Below, piece by piece: positions 53,020-62,200 of a stretch of DNA of 64,000 nt. The DNA lies in assembly GCF_003865135.1 (NCBI RefSeq), contig NZ_BHZC01000001.1:4960001-5024000 (forward strand). Reading direction: 5' to 3'. The notes below the pieces were generated by a model. The model was not told the DNA's origin, searched no databases, and saw only the letters and a list, made by a program, of their open reading frames with translations. A program made the position numbers and the translations under genes. Each line of letters begins with the position of its first letter. Position 1 is the stretch's first letter. Source of the DNA: Streptomyces chrestomyceticus JCM 4735. Its GTDB lineage: Bacteria; Actinomycetota; Actinomycetes; Streptomycetales; Streptomycetaceae.

Positions 53020-54114
53020 ATGTCTGCCGAGTCTTTTGAGCGTGCCCAGCACGCGGGCACCAGCGCCAGCTACGCAGCAGCGGGCGTGGACATCGAAGCG
53101 GGCGACCGCGCCGTCGACCTGATGAAGCAGTGGGTCAAGAAGGCCACCCGCCCCGAGGTCGTCGGCGGCCTCGGCGGGTTCGCCGGCCTCTTCGACGCCT
53201 CGGCCCTCAAGCGGTACGAGCGGCCGCTGCTCGCCTCGGCCACCGACGGAGTCGGCACCAAGGTCGACATCGCCCGCCGGATGGGCGTCTACGACACGAT
53301 CGGCCACGACCTGGTCGGCATGGTCGTGGACGACCTGGTCGTCTGCGGCGCCGAGCCGCTGTTCATGACCGACTACATCTGCGTCGGCAAGGTCTACCCG
53401 GAGCGGGTCGCGGCGATCGTCAAGGGCATCGCCGAGGGCTGTGTGCTGGCCGGCTGCGCGCTGGTCGGCGGCGAGACCGCGGAGCACCCGGGGCTGCTGG
53501 GGGCCGACGACTTCGACGTCGCGGGCGCCGGTACGGGTGTCGTCGAGGCGGACCGGGTGCTGGGCGCGGATCGTATCCGTACGGGTGACATCGTCATCGC
53601 GATGGAGTCCTCCGGTCTTCACTCGAACGGGTACTCACTCGTTCGCCACGTGCTGTTCGACCGCGCGGGGATGTCGCTGGACCAGCGGGTCGAGGAGCTC
53701 GGCCGGACGCTCGGCGAGGAACTGCTGGAGCCCACGAAGATCTACTCGCTGGACTGCCTGGCGCTGACCCGCACGGCCGAGGTGCACGCGTTCTCGCACA
53801 TCACTGGCGGCGGCCTGGCCAACAACCTGGCCCGGGTGATCCCGGACGGCCTGCACGCCACGGTCGACCGGTCCACCTGGACCCCGGACCCGATCTTCGA
53901 CCTGGTCGGCACGGCCGGTGACGTGGAACGGCTGGAACTGGAGAAGACCCTGAACATGGGCGTCGGCATGATGGCCGTCGTACCGCAGGAGTCGGTGGAC
54001 GTGGCGCTGGCCACCCTCGCGGACCGCGGCGTGGACGCCTGGGTCAGCGGCGAGATCGTCGAGCGTGGTGACCACACCGAGGCAGTGACCCTGACCGGTG
54101 ACTACGCTGCCTGA
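53020..54114 (+). CDS. purM: Phosphoribosylformylglycinamidine cyclo-ligase (AIR synthetase)
   Basis: PurM closes the imidazole ring, converting FGAM and ATP to aminoimidazole ribonucleotide. The 364-residue sequence has the family start SYAAAGVDIEAGDRAVDLMK, ATDGVGTKVDIARRMG near 74-89, HDLVGMVVDDLVVCGAEPLFMTDY near 97-120, SSGLHSNGYSLVRHVLF near 195-210 and FSHITGGGLANNL near 258-270. AGGAAAG precedes the ATG. It follows purF closely. Together with purD and purSQL it supplies steps one, two, four and five of the pathway within this window. Confidence 0.96.
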   Translation: MSAESFERAQHAGTSASYAAAGVDIEAGDRAVDLMKQWVKKATRPEVVGGLGGFAGLFDASALKRYERPLLASATDGVGTKVDIARRMGVYDTIGHDLVGMVVDDLVVCGAEPLFMTDYICVGKVYPERVAAIVKGIAEGCVLAGCALVGGETAEHPGLLGADDFDVAGAGTGVVEADRVLGADRIRTGDIVIAMESSGLHSNGYSLVRHVLFDRAGMSLDQRVEELGRTLGEELLEPTKIYSLDCLALTRTAEVHAFSHITGGGLANNLARVIPDGLHATVDRSTWTPDPIFDLVGTAGDVERLELEKTLNMGVGMMAVVPQESVDVALATLADRGVDAWVSGEIVERGDHTEAVTLTGDYAA

Positions 54115-54224
54115 CCCGGCCGCCCGCAGGGCAGCACAGAACCCGGTCCGAGGTGACTACCCCGGACCGGGTCCGTGGAAATGCTGTGCACACCGTGCAC
54201 GCACGACAGAAGAGACGTCGTACG

Positions 54225-54485
54225 TCAGGCGCGACGACGCTGCTGGGACGAGTTGCCCTCGTCCTCGTCATCGTCGTCTCGGTTGTAAAGGTCGGCGTAC
54301 CGCGCGTACGGGTCGTCGTCCTCGTCATCCTCGAACGGCTCGCCGTTCGGCGGCTGCTGCTGTGCCGGCTGTTGCGGCGATGCACCCAGCTCTTCGGCCA
54401 GGCGTGAGAGATCAGTCCCACCGCTGTTGTACTTCAGCTGGCGGGCGACCTTCGTCTGCTTGGCCTTGGCCCGGCCGCGCCCCAT
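54225..54485 (-). CDS. DUF3073 family protein
   Basis: This 86-residue protein starts with the conserved basic motif MGRGRAKAKQTKVARQLKYN followed by TDLSRLAEELG. It then has a Pro/Gln run and an extremely acidic tail (EDDEDDDPYARYADLYNRDDDDEDEG). Its dipolar charge and KVARQLKY segment suggest nucleic-acid or ribosome association, but the function is unknown. It is conserved beside purM in Streptomyces as I recall, and is convergent with purM here. The reading frame is unambiguous because of the family N-terminus. Confidence 0.9.
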   Translation of the reverse strand: MGRGRAKAKQTKVARQLKYNSGGTDLSRLAEELGASPQQPAQQQPPNGEPFEDDEDDDPYARYADLYNRDDDDEDEGNSSQQRRRA

Positions 54486-55035
54486 GGCTCGACCCCCTCA
54501 ACGACGGGGCTCGACGGCCCCAGAGTCTTGACACGCGTTCATGATTCAGAGCGGACTCTCGACGGAGAGACCGGCCCGTAGGGCTTTAACGGTACCTGCT
54601 TCCGCGGCCATACGGTACGTCGCCCGCATCACCGACCGCTCGGCACGACCGGCAGGACGCCCCGTCCCCGCTGGTCAGCTGCGATTTTAACCTGTCCCGT
54701 CCGGCGACCCGCCGACGGGTGGTGAGGGATGTCTCCTTCACCACCCGTGATCCCTTACGCAGCGCTCAGAGATCGTTACGCGAGCGCTCCGCAGGCCATT
54801 TCCATACTCACCGTGACGACGTCCGGTACGGTCCGTGACCGGATCGGCGTCCGCGAGGGTGTGCGGGCCCGCCCGGGGCCTTCCGTGCGCATGATCGGAT
54901 CGCGATCGGCTTCGGTCGGACCCGAGCATTCTTGGACATTGAGGAGCAGGATCGGTCGCATTTTTGCTTTGCGACCGGCTAGAAAAATGGCCTGAACCGA
55001 TCGGTACCGGCCCGGTCGGCCCGCCGCCGGGTGCC
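54486..55035. other. Gene-free stretch between DUF3073 and vdh
   Basis: These 550 bases are comparatively AT-rich in places (CGATTTTAACCTGTC, GGGCTTTAACGG) and hold the DUF3073 promoter side and a vdh terminator hairpin. Open frames through it lack family similarity and good starts. Confidence 0.5.
54715..54748 (-). terminator. Hairpin terminator downstream of vdh
   Basis: ACGGGTGGTGA and TCACCACCCGT are perfect 11-bp arms around a 12-base loop. It lies about 290 bases past the vdh stop, so assignment to vdh is tentative; it would stop transcription entering the DUF3073 gene. Confidence 0.55.
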
Positions 55036-56154
55036 TCAGCCCCGCCGGGCGTCCGCCATCCGCTGTTCGGCCAGCCGGTCCGCCGCCGCGGCGGGCGGAA
55101 TGCCGTCCTCCTTCGCACGAGCGAATATCGCCAGCGTGGTGTCGAAGATCTTCGCCGCCTTGGTCTTGCAGCGGTCGAAGTCGAAGCCGTGCAGCTCGTC
55201 GGCCACCTGGATGACGCCGCCGGCGTTCACCACGTAGTCCGGCGCGTAGAGGACGTCGCGGTCGGACAGGTCCTTCTCGACGCCGGGGTGGGCCAACTGG
55301 TTGTTGGCCGCGCCGCAGACCACCTTCGCGGTCAGCGCCGGTACGGACTCGTCGTTCAGGGCGCCGCCGAGGGCGCACGGCGCGTACACGTCCAGGCCCG
55401 GCGTACGGATCAGCGACCCGGTGTCCGGCGCCACCTGCACCTGCGGGTGCCGGCTGCGGACACGCTCGATCGATTCGGCACGCACATCCGTGATCACGAC
55501 CTCCGCGCCGTCCTGGAGGAGGTGTTCGACGAGGTGGTGGCCCACCTTGCCGACGCCCGCGACGCCGACCTTGCGGCCGCGCAGCGTCGGGTCGCCCCAC
55601 AGGTGCTGCGCCGAGGCGCGCATCCCCTGGAAGACACCGAAGGCGGTGAGGACGGAGGAGTCGCCGGCGCCGCCGTTCTCGGGGGAGCGGCCGGTGGTCC
55701 ACTTGTTGGTGCGGGCGACGACGTCCATGTCCGCGACGTACGTGCCGACGTCGCACGCGGTCACGTAGCGGCCGCCGAGGGAAGCCACGAACCGGCCGTA
55801 TGCGAGCAGGAGTTCTTCGGTCTTGATCAATTCGGGGTCACCGATGATCACGGCCTTACCGCCACCGTGGTCGAGACCGGCGAGGGCGTTCTTGTACGAC
55901 ATGCCACGGGAGAGGTTCAGGGCGTCCAGCACCGCCTCCTCCTCGGAGGCGTACGCGTGGAAGCGGGTGCCGCCGAGGGCCGGGCCGAGGGCGGTGTCGT
56001 GGATGGCGATGACGGCCCGCAGACCGCTGGCGCGGTCCTGGCAGAGGACGACTTGCTCGTGGCCACCCTGCTCGGAACGGAACAGGGTGTGCAGGACTCC
56101 GCCGTCGGCGCTGACGGAGGAAGGACGTACGTCGGTCACGGTGGTGACTCCCAT
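55036..56154 (-). CDS. vdh: Valine (branched-chain amino acid) dehydrogenase
   Basis: This 372-residue NAD-dependent enzyme oxidatively deaminates valine, leucine and isoleucine to 2-oxo acids, supplying ammonium and acyl precursors for fatty acids and polyketides. The catalytic region is [23 protein letters not shown] with lysines at residues 88 and 100. The Rossmann fold begins at [18 protein letters not shown] near 195. It belongs to the Glu/Leu/Phe/Val dehydrogenase family. The Val assignment rests on Streptomyces Vdh, which I recall lying between the purM and bldC loci. A leucine preference cannot be excluded. It is divergent from the following conserved hypothetical. Confidence 0.88.
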   Translation of the reverse strand: MGVTTVTDVRPSSVSADGGVLHTLFRSEQGGHEQVVLCQDRASGLRAVIAIHDTALGPALGGTRFHAYASEEEAVLDALNLSRGMSYKNALAGLDHGGGKAVIIGDPELIKTEELLLAYGRFVASLGGRYVTACDVGTYVADMDVVARTNKWTTGRSPENGGAGDSSVLTAFGVFQGMRASAQHLWGDPTLRGRKVGVAGVGKVGHHLVEHLLQDGAEVVITDVRAESIERVRSRHPQVQVAPDTGSLIRTPGLDVYAPCALGGALNDESVPALTAKVVCGAANNQLAHPGVEKDLSDRDVLYAPDYVVNAGGVIQVADELHGFDFDRCKTKAAKIFDTTLAIFARAKEDGIPPAAAADRLAEQRMADARRG

Positions 56155-56415
56155 AAGTCGCGGAGGACGCTCTCCGGCGGCTCCTTAGGGCTTGTGGCAG
56201 GAGGAGGGCCGGAGGGCCGGTCGGGAAGAGAGTAAGACCTGGGGGCGCGCTGATCGGTGCAGTGCGGAGGATCACCCTCTCCTGAGGGACGGGCGTGGGA
56301 CGATTTGCCGTATCCCGAGCCGGGTGGCGTGAGTCAACTCCCGGCACTTTGCACCACTTTGCCAATCTTTGCGGTAGTTCTGCGGACGCACGTCGCAGGA
56401 GACAAAGGAGCGGGC

Positions 56416-57252
56416 GTGGCCTTGGCGTCGTCGGTGATGGTCCCGTACGCGGCATATCTACGGGTCTACGAGCCGCTGGCAGCGTTCCCCGAACCGGAGC
56501 GCTCCTACTGGGCGCGCTATGCCCGGCGCGCGGAGACCCCCACGGTTCAGGACGAACTTCGGCGGTCTCTGGCCGATTTGCTGCCGACCCCGCCGGTCCC
56601 GGTCCCGGTCCACGAGAGCAGCGACGCCTTCGTCACGGTCGTGGACGGGGTGACGTGCGTCTGCCCCTGGCGGACGCGGCTGCGGGGTTGGCAGGCCCTG
56701 GAAGAGCTGTCCGAACTCCTCCCGGCGCCGGTGCTGGACGCGGCGCTGCCCCCGGTGGTGCGGCGCCAGGCGGCCGCGGACTACGAGGAGTGGCTGGAGC
56801 GCAATCCGGACGCCCGGCCCTGGATCCGTACCGCCACCTGGCACGTACCGGTGCGCTGGTTCGCGCTCTTCGGGGACGGCGAGCGGGAGTACACCAAGAG
56901 CGAGCACGGGCCGGTGCTGCGGTACCGGACGCCCATGGTGCAGGCGCGGCGCCGGGTGGCGCGGGGCCTGCGCACGCTGCGCGACTCCCTGGAGGAGGGG
57001 CCGTTGATCGACGGCCTGGTGGACGTGGGCCGGTGGCTGGAGGAGTTCCATCCGAGGGCGCTGGTGGAGCTGGACTACGGCGGACTGGTGCACGCGGTGC
57101 CCGAGGGGCAGCTCGCCGAGGACCGGTCGGCCGCCGAGGTGGCGGAGGGGCTGGCGGCGCTGCGCGAGGGGGACAGCGACCGGGCCGGCGAGGCGTACGA
57201 GAAGCTGTCGGACCGCTGGCGCGAGGTGCGCGAGCGTCAGTTCGCCAGTTGA
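56416..57252 (+). CDS. Conserved hypothetical protein upstream of bldC
   Basis: The 278-residue soluble protein begins VALASSVMVPYAAYLRVYEPLAAFPEPER and has no domain I can name. Features are DGVTCVCPWRTRLRGWQALEELSELLP, a WHVPVRWFALFGDGEREYTK segment, and a basic RARRRVARGLRTLRDSL helix followed by LVELDYGGLVHAV. It is highly conserved next to vdh and bldC in Streptomyces by my recollection. GTG 56416 has AAGGAG 6 bases upstream; the frame is open another 53 codons upstream without that support. Function unknown. Confidence 0.75.
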   Translation: MALASSVMVPYAAYLRVYEPLAAFPEPERSYWARYARRAETPTVQDELRRSLADLLPTPPVPVPVHESSDAFVTVVDGVTCVCPWRTRLRGWQALEELSELLPAPVLDAALPPVVRRQAAADYEEWLERNPDARPWIRTATWHVPVRWFALFGDGEREYTKSEHGPVLRYRTPMVQARRRVARGLRTLRDSLEEGPLIDGLVDVGRWLEEFHPRALVELDYGGLVHAVPEGQLAEDRSAAEVAEGLAALREGDSDRAGEAYEKLSDRWREVRERQFAS

Positions 57253-57790
57253 GACGAGCGCTTCCCCGGTCGTCGGCCGTCCCGCGGAACGACAAAATGA
57301 TCTGCGGCTGCCGAGGCTCGTGCACACTACTGACACGGGGGGCGTGGGACGTAGGTCCCGATCCGGGCGATTGCCTCAAGGGTGACCTAAAGCACTGACT
57401 TCGGGCCTTGCGGCCAAGCCATACCCTCGTGCCAAAATAGGACAAGGAGCCTGACAAGGGCCCCTTCCGTCCCGTTAAGGGCGGATAGTTCGGTATTGCG
57501 CTCCTTGGTGGGTCTGATGGCGGCTGATCACCGTGTGACTGATCGTCACGGTGGTGTGACTGTCCGCTATGGCATGGTCCATCGGCTTCCGCCGAGGTTG
57601 AACACCTGAGAGGGCAATTCCATCGGTTTGGCCGACGTGGCTGGACAGATGGTGTAGTTGTAGTGCCGAGGACAAGCCGTTCGTCCTATAACCGACTCGG
57701 CCCGCGTCCGCCATTTCGGGCAACGCGGGTCAAGGTGCAGAATTTAGAGGAAAGAACCGTGATGGTTCGGTTCTCCCGAGGAGGCCGCTC
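57253..57790. promoter_or_regulatory. Long bldC upstream region
   Basis: These 538 bases contain no credible gene and are AT-richer than their surroundings, fitting a regulated promoter. CACCGTG-N11-CACGGTG at 57529-57553 is a perfect inverted repeat. TATAAC follows a GGAC...GTCC dyad near 57670-57694 and may be a promoter element. A further cluster near 57430-57490 (CCAAAATAGGACAAGGAG) could mark another promoter or a small RNA. Confidence 0.5.
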
Positions 57791-57997
57791 ATGACCGCTC
57801 GCACCCCTGACGCCGAGCCGCTGCTTACCCCCGCCGAGGTCGCCACGATGTTCCGCGTGGACCCGAAGACGGTGACCCGCTGGGCCAAGGCAGGCAAGCT
57901 CACGTCCATCCGCACGCTCGGAGGACACCGGCGCTACCGCGAAGCCGAGGTTCGCGCTCTGCTCGCGGGCATTCCGCAGCAGCGCAGCGAAAGCTGA
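57791..57997 (+). CDS. bldC: Developmental regulator BldC (MerR-like)
   Basis: BldC is a 68-residue MerR-like DNA-binding protein that holds Streptomyces in vegetative growth and prevents premature sporulation. The whole protein is a winged helix: LLTPAEVATMFRVDPKTVTRWAKAGKLTSIRTLGGHRRYREAEVRALL, with no effector domain. Length and sequence match BldC closely. GAGGAGG lies 8 bases upstream of the ATG. BldC binds variable numbers of direct AATT-type repeats cooperatively; I see one AATT at 57618 upstream. The gene is monocistronic, followed by a gap with a strong terminator. Confidence 0.97.
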   Translation: MTARTPDAEPLLTPAEVATMFRVDPKTVTRWAKAGKLTSIRTLGGHRRYREAEVRALLAGIPQQRSES

Positions 57998-58501
57998 ACA
58001 ACCGCATGACCGGGCTGTTTTCGGGCCCCCCAACCCGATTCCGGCCCGTGGAGCCCCACCCGGCTCCGCACCGCACCACCTAGCACCACTCAGCTTCATA
58101 CGACGCGGAGCCTGCCCCAACAGGCCCCACACCCGCACCATCTGGGTACGTCATCGATCGCGCTGGACTCCGCCGGGTCCAGCGCGATCTTTTTTGTGCG
58201 CGCGAGAACCCGTGCGGGCGGCCGGTCCGGCCGGCTGGACACCGCCCGCGGGGGCCGCCGTGGCAGACCCCCGCTGTTCTCCGGTCCAGTCCAAGGACTG
58301 CCGGGCGGGCGGTGCAATTGCACATATTAAATTGACCGGGTGTAGGGCGGCCGTAAGATTCCCGGTTCCGGAAACCCGGACGGTGACACCCGTCACAGCC
58401 CGGGAAGGTTGTGGTGCCGACGCCGCTGCGATAGAGGGCCGGAACCCCTTCCCTCCCTCAACAGCCTCCCACCGCACGGCCGGTGGGGAACGCGCCGTTG
58501 G
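57998..58501. other. Gene-free stretch after bldC
   Basis: It holds the terminator at 58156-58195. It also has an AT-rich patch (CAATTGCACATATTAAATTG near 58314) that may be a promoter for an unseen transcript, since no gene start follows on either strand within about 150 bases. Confidence 0.5.
58156..58195 (+). terminator. Strong rho-independent terminator after bldC
   Basis: GATCGCGCTGGAC pairs perfectly with GTCCAGCGCGATC around an 8-base loop and is followed by six T residues. It lies 159 bases past the bldC stop. Confidence 0.9.
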
Positions 58502-58816
58502 TCACCGGGCCGGGGGACTTTGGTCCCCGCCCCCTTCCCCGGGCGCGGCGGCCGCCGCCGACGGCGTCTCGCGGGAGGCCGGGTCCGTGTCCGGTGCGGC
58601 GTCAGAAGCCGTGGACGGCCCCCTGGAGGGCCGCGCGGACGTCCGGGCGCCGGAGTCGGCGGCCGGTGCGCCGGCGGCGCGGCTGCGGGGCTCCATGGCG
58701 AGCCGCAGGAGACGGGCGCAGACGGGGCAGTGGCGGGTCAGGTGGCGATAGCCCGTGGCGGCCGACAGGTGGGCCCGCAGCAGCGCCCTGGTCTCGTGCC
58801 TGGCGGCTGTCGACAT
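58502..58816 (-). CDS. DUF6274 family protein
   Basis: This 104-residue protein begins MSTAARHETRALLRAHLSAATGYRHLTRHCPVCARLLRLAME, which I recognise as the DUF6274 family found near bldC in Streptomyces. The HCPVC pair of cysteines with flanking histidines (TRHC, YRHL) could bind a metal, though only one Cys pair is present. The second half is a low-complexity Ala/Ser/Pro/Gly tail, so the folded part is probably only about 45 residues. There is no membrane segment. Function unknown. Confidence 0.75.
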   Translation of the reverse strand: MSTAARHETRALLRAHLSAATGYRHLTRHCPVCARLLRLAMEPRSRAAGAPAADSGARTSARPSRGPSTASDAAPDTDPASRETPSAAAAAPGEGGGDQSPPAR

Positions 58817-59061
58817 CGCACCCTCCTCCCGGCCCGGCGCCTTCCCTCGTGCCTACCGGTGGTACGTGCCCCGGTCAATACGCGCATCGGCTGGGGCCCG
58901 TACGGCCCGGACCATCCGGCCACGGGGCGGAGCGCCGCTCCCGTCCACACTCCCCAGCCGCGGGGCGACGCAAACGGCCCGCACCCGGGAGAGGGCGCGG
59001 GCCGGACGGCGACCGGTCGCGGCGCCGGCGCGCGCTCTCCGGCGTACGCCTGACACAACGC

Positions 59062-59097
59062 GATCGGCCCGCATCCTCGGAAGGATGCGGGCCGATC
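59062..59097 (-). terminator. Terminator of tRNA-Asp
   Basis: GATCGGCCCGCATCCT and AGGATGCGGGCCGATC are exact complements with a 4-base loop, 5 bases downstream of the tRNA 3' end on the minus strand. Confidence 0.85.
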
Positions 59098-59102
59098 TGC
59101 TG

Positions 59103-59177
59103 CGGTCCTGACGGGATTTGAACCCGCGGCCTCCACCTTGACAGGGTGGCGAGCACTCCAAACTGCTCCACAGGACC
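59103..59177 (-). tRNA. tRNA-Asp (GTC)
   Basis: This is a 75-base minus-strand gene with acceptor GGTCCTG/CAGGACC, discriminator G, anticodon arm CCACC-CTGTCAA-GGTGG (anticodon GTC), and canonical T arm GCGGG-TTCAAAT-CCCGT. It is followed by a strong terminator. CCA is not encoded. Confidence 0.95.
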
Positions 59178-59286
59178 TTGGTGCGGCTTCCGCTTGCGCG
59201 GTGCTGCGAAGCAAGACTCTACAGCAGGTCAGGGGGTGCGGTCGAACCCGGTCCCGCGGGGCCGCCCGGAGCGGCCCCGCGGCCGG

Positions 59287-62200
59287 TCACACCTTGGGCA
59301 CCGCCGCGTCCACGGCCTTCACGATCCGCTTGTCGGAGACCGGGTACGCGGTGCCGAGCGCGTGCGCGAAGTAGCTCACCCGCAGCTCCTCGATCATCCA
59401 GCGGATCTCCCGCGCCTCGGCCGGCACCGGCCGCCCCGGGGGGTACTGCTCCAGCAGCCAGGCGTACTCGTCCTGCATCTCCTTGACCTTCGCCATCCGG
59501 GAGCGGTCCCGCTCGGCGTTGTTGGGGAGCTGCTGGAGGCGGCGGTCCACGGCGACCAGGTAGCGCATGAGGTCCGGCAGGCGCTTGGCGCCGTGCGCGG
59601 TCACGAAGCCGGGCTTGATCAGCGCGGCGAGCTGTTCCTTGACGTCCGTGAGGGACGGGAGCAGCGAGGCGAAAGTGGTGGCCTTCAGACGGCGCTCGCA
59701 CGCCTGCCAGGCCGCCAGTACCTCCCGTACCTGCTGGACGGTCTTCATCGTGGCGTCCACCAGGTCGGCGCGGACCGCGTCGAAGAGTTTGCGGAAGGAC
59801 TCCTCGTCCCAGGCCGGGCCGCCGTGCGCGGCGATCAGCCGGTCGGCGGCGGCGGTCACGCAGTCCTCGAAGAGGGCCTGTATGGAGCCGTGGGGGTTGG
59901 CGGACAGTGCCAGCTTCTGTTGATTGGTGAGCTTGCCCTGCGCGAACTTGGCTGGGTTGCTCGGAATATTCAACAAGATCAAACGGCGGGTGCCGGTCCA
60001 CATCGCGGTCCGCTGTTCCGCCTCGGTGTCGAAGAGACGTACGGCCACGCTCGTGCCCTCGTCGACCAGCGCCGGGTACGCCTTCAGCGGCTGGCCGCCG
60101 CGCCGGGTCTCGAAGGTGCGGGGCAGCGTGCCGAGCGTCCAGGACGTCAGGCCGGTGCGCTGTTCCAGGCCGGCCGGCGCCCCGGCGCCCGCGGCGGCAC
60201 CGTCCCCGCCGCCCTTGGCGGGCCGCTCGGCGGCCTGCGCGAACGCCTTGGTGAGCGCCGCCTGCGTCTTCGGCTTGAGCTTCAGGCGCAGCGCTTCGAG
60301 GTCCTTGGCCTCGGCCAGCTTGCGCCGGCGTTCGTCGACCACCCGGAACGTGATCTTCAGATGGTCCGGGACCTTGGCCAGGTCGAAGTCGGCCGGGTCG
60401 ACCGGGACGCCGACCATCCGCTGGAGCCCGGCCGCCAGCGCGGTGGTCAGCGGGCCCTGGAGGGGCACCGTCGAGTCCAGGAAGCGGGCGGCGAAGTTGG
60501 GTGCCGGTACGTAGTTGCGGCGGATCGGTTTGGGCAGCGAACGGATCAGTTCGGTCACGAGTTGTTCGCGCAGGCCCGGGATCTGCCAGTCGAAGCCTTC
60601 GGAAGTGACCTGGTTGAGCACCTGGAGGGGGATGTGGACGGTCACACCGTCCGCGTCCGCGCCCGGCTCGAACTGGTACGTGACGCGGAACTTCAGCTTC
60701 CCCTGCCGCCAGGAGTCCGGGTAGTCGTCCTTGGTGACGGCCTCGGCGGACTCGTTGATGAGCATGGAGTGCTCGAAGTTGAGCAGCTCCGGCTCGTCAT
60801 GGCGCTTCTTCTTCCACCACGAGTCGAAGTGGGCGCCCGATACGACGTGCTCGGGCAGCCGCTGGTCGTAGAAGTCGAAGAGCGTCTCGTCGTCCACGAG
60901 GATGTCGCGCCGCCGGGCGCGGTGCTCCAGCTCCTCGACCTCGCCGAGCAGTTTGCGGTTGTCGTGGAAGAACTGGTGGTGGGTGCGCCAGTCGCCCTCG
61001 ACCAGGGCGTTGCGGATGAACAGGTCCCGGGAGGTCTCCGGGTCGATCCGCCCGTAGTTCACCTTCCGCTGGGCCACGATCGGCACGCCGTACAGCGTCA
61101 CCCGCTCGTACGCCATCACCGCGGCCATCTTCTGTTCCCAGTGCGGCTCGCTGTACGTCCGCTTCACCAGGTGCTGGGCCAGCGGCTCGATCCACTCGGG
61201 CTCGATCCTGGCGTTCACCCGCGCCCACAGGCGGGACGTTTCGACCAGCTCCGCCGACATGATCCAGCGCGGCGGCTTCTTGAAGAGCGCCGAGCCGGGG
61301 AAGACCGCGAATTTCGCGCTGCGGGCGCCGAGGTATTCGTTCTTGGCCTCCGTGTCCTTCAATCCGATGTGCGAAAGCAAACCGGAGAGGAGGGAGGTGT
61401 GAATGGGGTCGGGCGCCGCGTCCTGCTCGCTGAGATGGACCCCCATCGTCTTGGCGACCGTCCGCAGTTGCGAGTAGATGTCCTGCCACTCGCGTATCCG
61501 CAGATAGTTCAGGAACTCGTTGCGGCACATCCGGCGGAACGCCGAGGACGACAGCGCCTTCTGCTGCTCGCGGACGTACCGCCACAGGTTCAGGTACGCC
61601 AGGAAGTCGCTGGTCTCGTCCTTGAAGCGGGCGTGCTGCTGGTCGGCCTGCTGCTGCTTCTCGGCCGGCCGCTCACGCGGGTCCTGGATGGACAGCGCCG
61701 CCGCGATCACCATGACTTCGCGTACGCACCCGTTGCGGTCGGCCTCCAGCACCATCCGGGCCAGCCGCGGGTCCACCGGTAGCTGGGACAGCTTGCGCCC
61801 CATCTGGGTGAGCCGTTTCTTCGGGTCCTTCTGCTTCGGGTCGATGGCGCCCAGCTCGTGCAGCAGGTCCACGCCGTCCTTGATGTTGCGGCGGTCCGGC
61901 GGGTCGATGAACGGGAACTTCTCGATGTCGCCGAGGCCGGCCGCGGTCATCTGCAGGATGACGGAGGCCAGGTTCGTCCGCAGGATCTCGGCGTCGGTGA
62001 ACTCCGGCCGGGTGAGGAAGTCGTCCTCCGAGTACAGCCGGATGCAGATGCCGTCGCTGGTCCGGCCGCAGCGGCCCTTGCGCTGGTTGGCGCTGGCCTG
62101 CGAAATCGGCTCGATCGGCAGCCGCTGGACCTTGGTGCGGTAGCTGTAGCGCGAGATCCGGGCCATGCCGGGGTCGATCACGTACCGGATGCCCGGCACG

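Noticed and set aside
51207..53060. 617-codon minus-strand ORF antisense to purF
   Set aside because: It is a shadow of purF. Only its last 29 codons, outside purF and with their own start, look real (the leader peptide).
57475..57723. 82-codon minus-strand ORF upstream of bldC
   Set aside because: Its codon usage lacks the strong third-position GC of genes here, and it overlaps the promoter region.
59146..61782. 878-codon plus-strand ORF antisense to hrpA
   Set aside because: It is a mirror frame of a well-supported helicase and has no family similarity.
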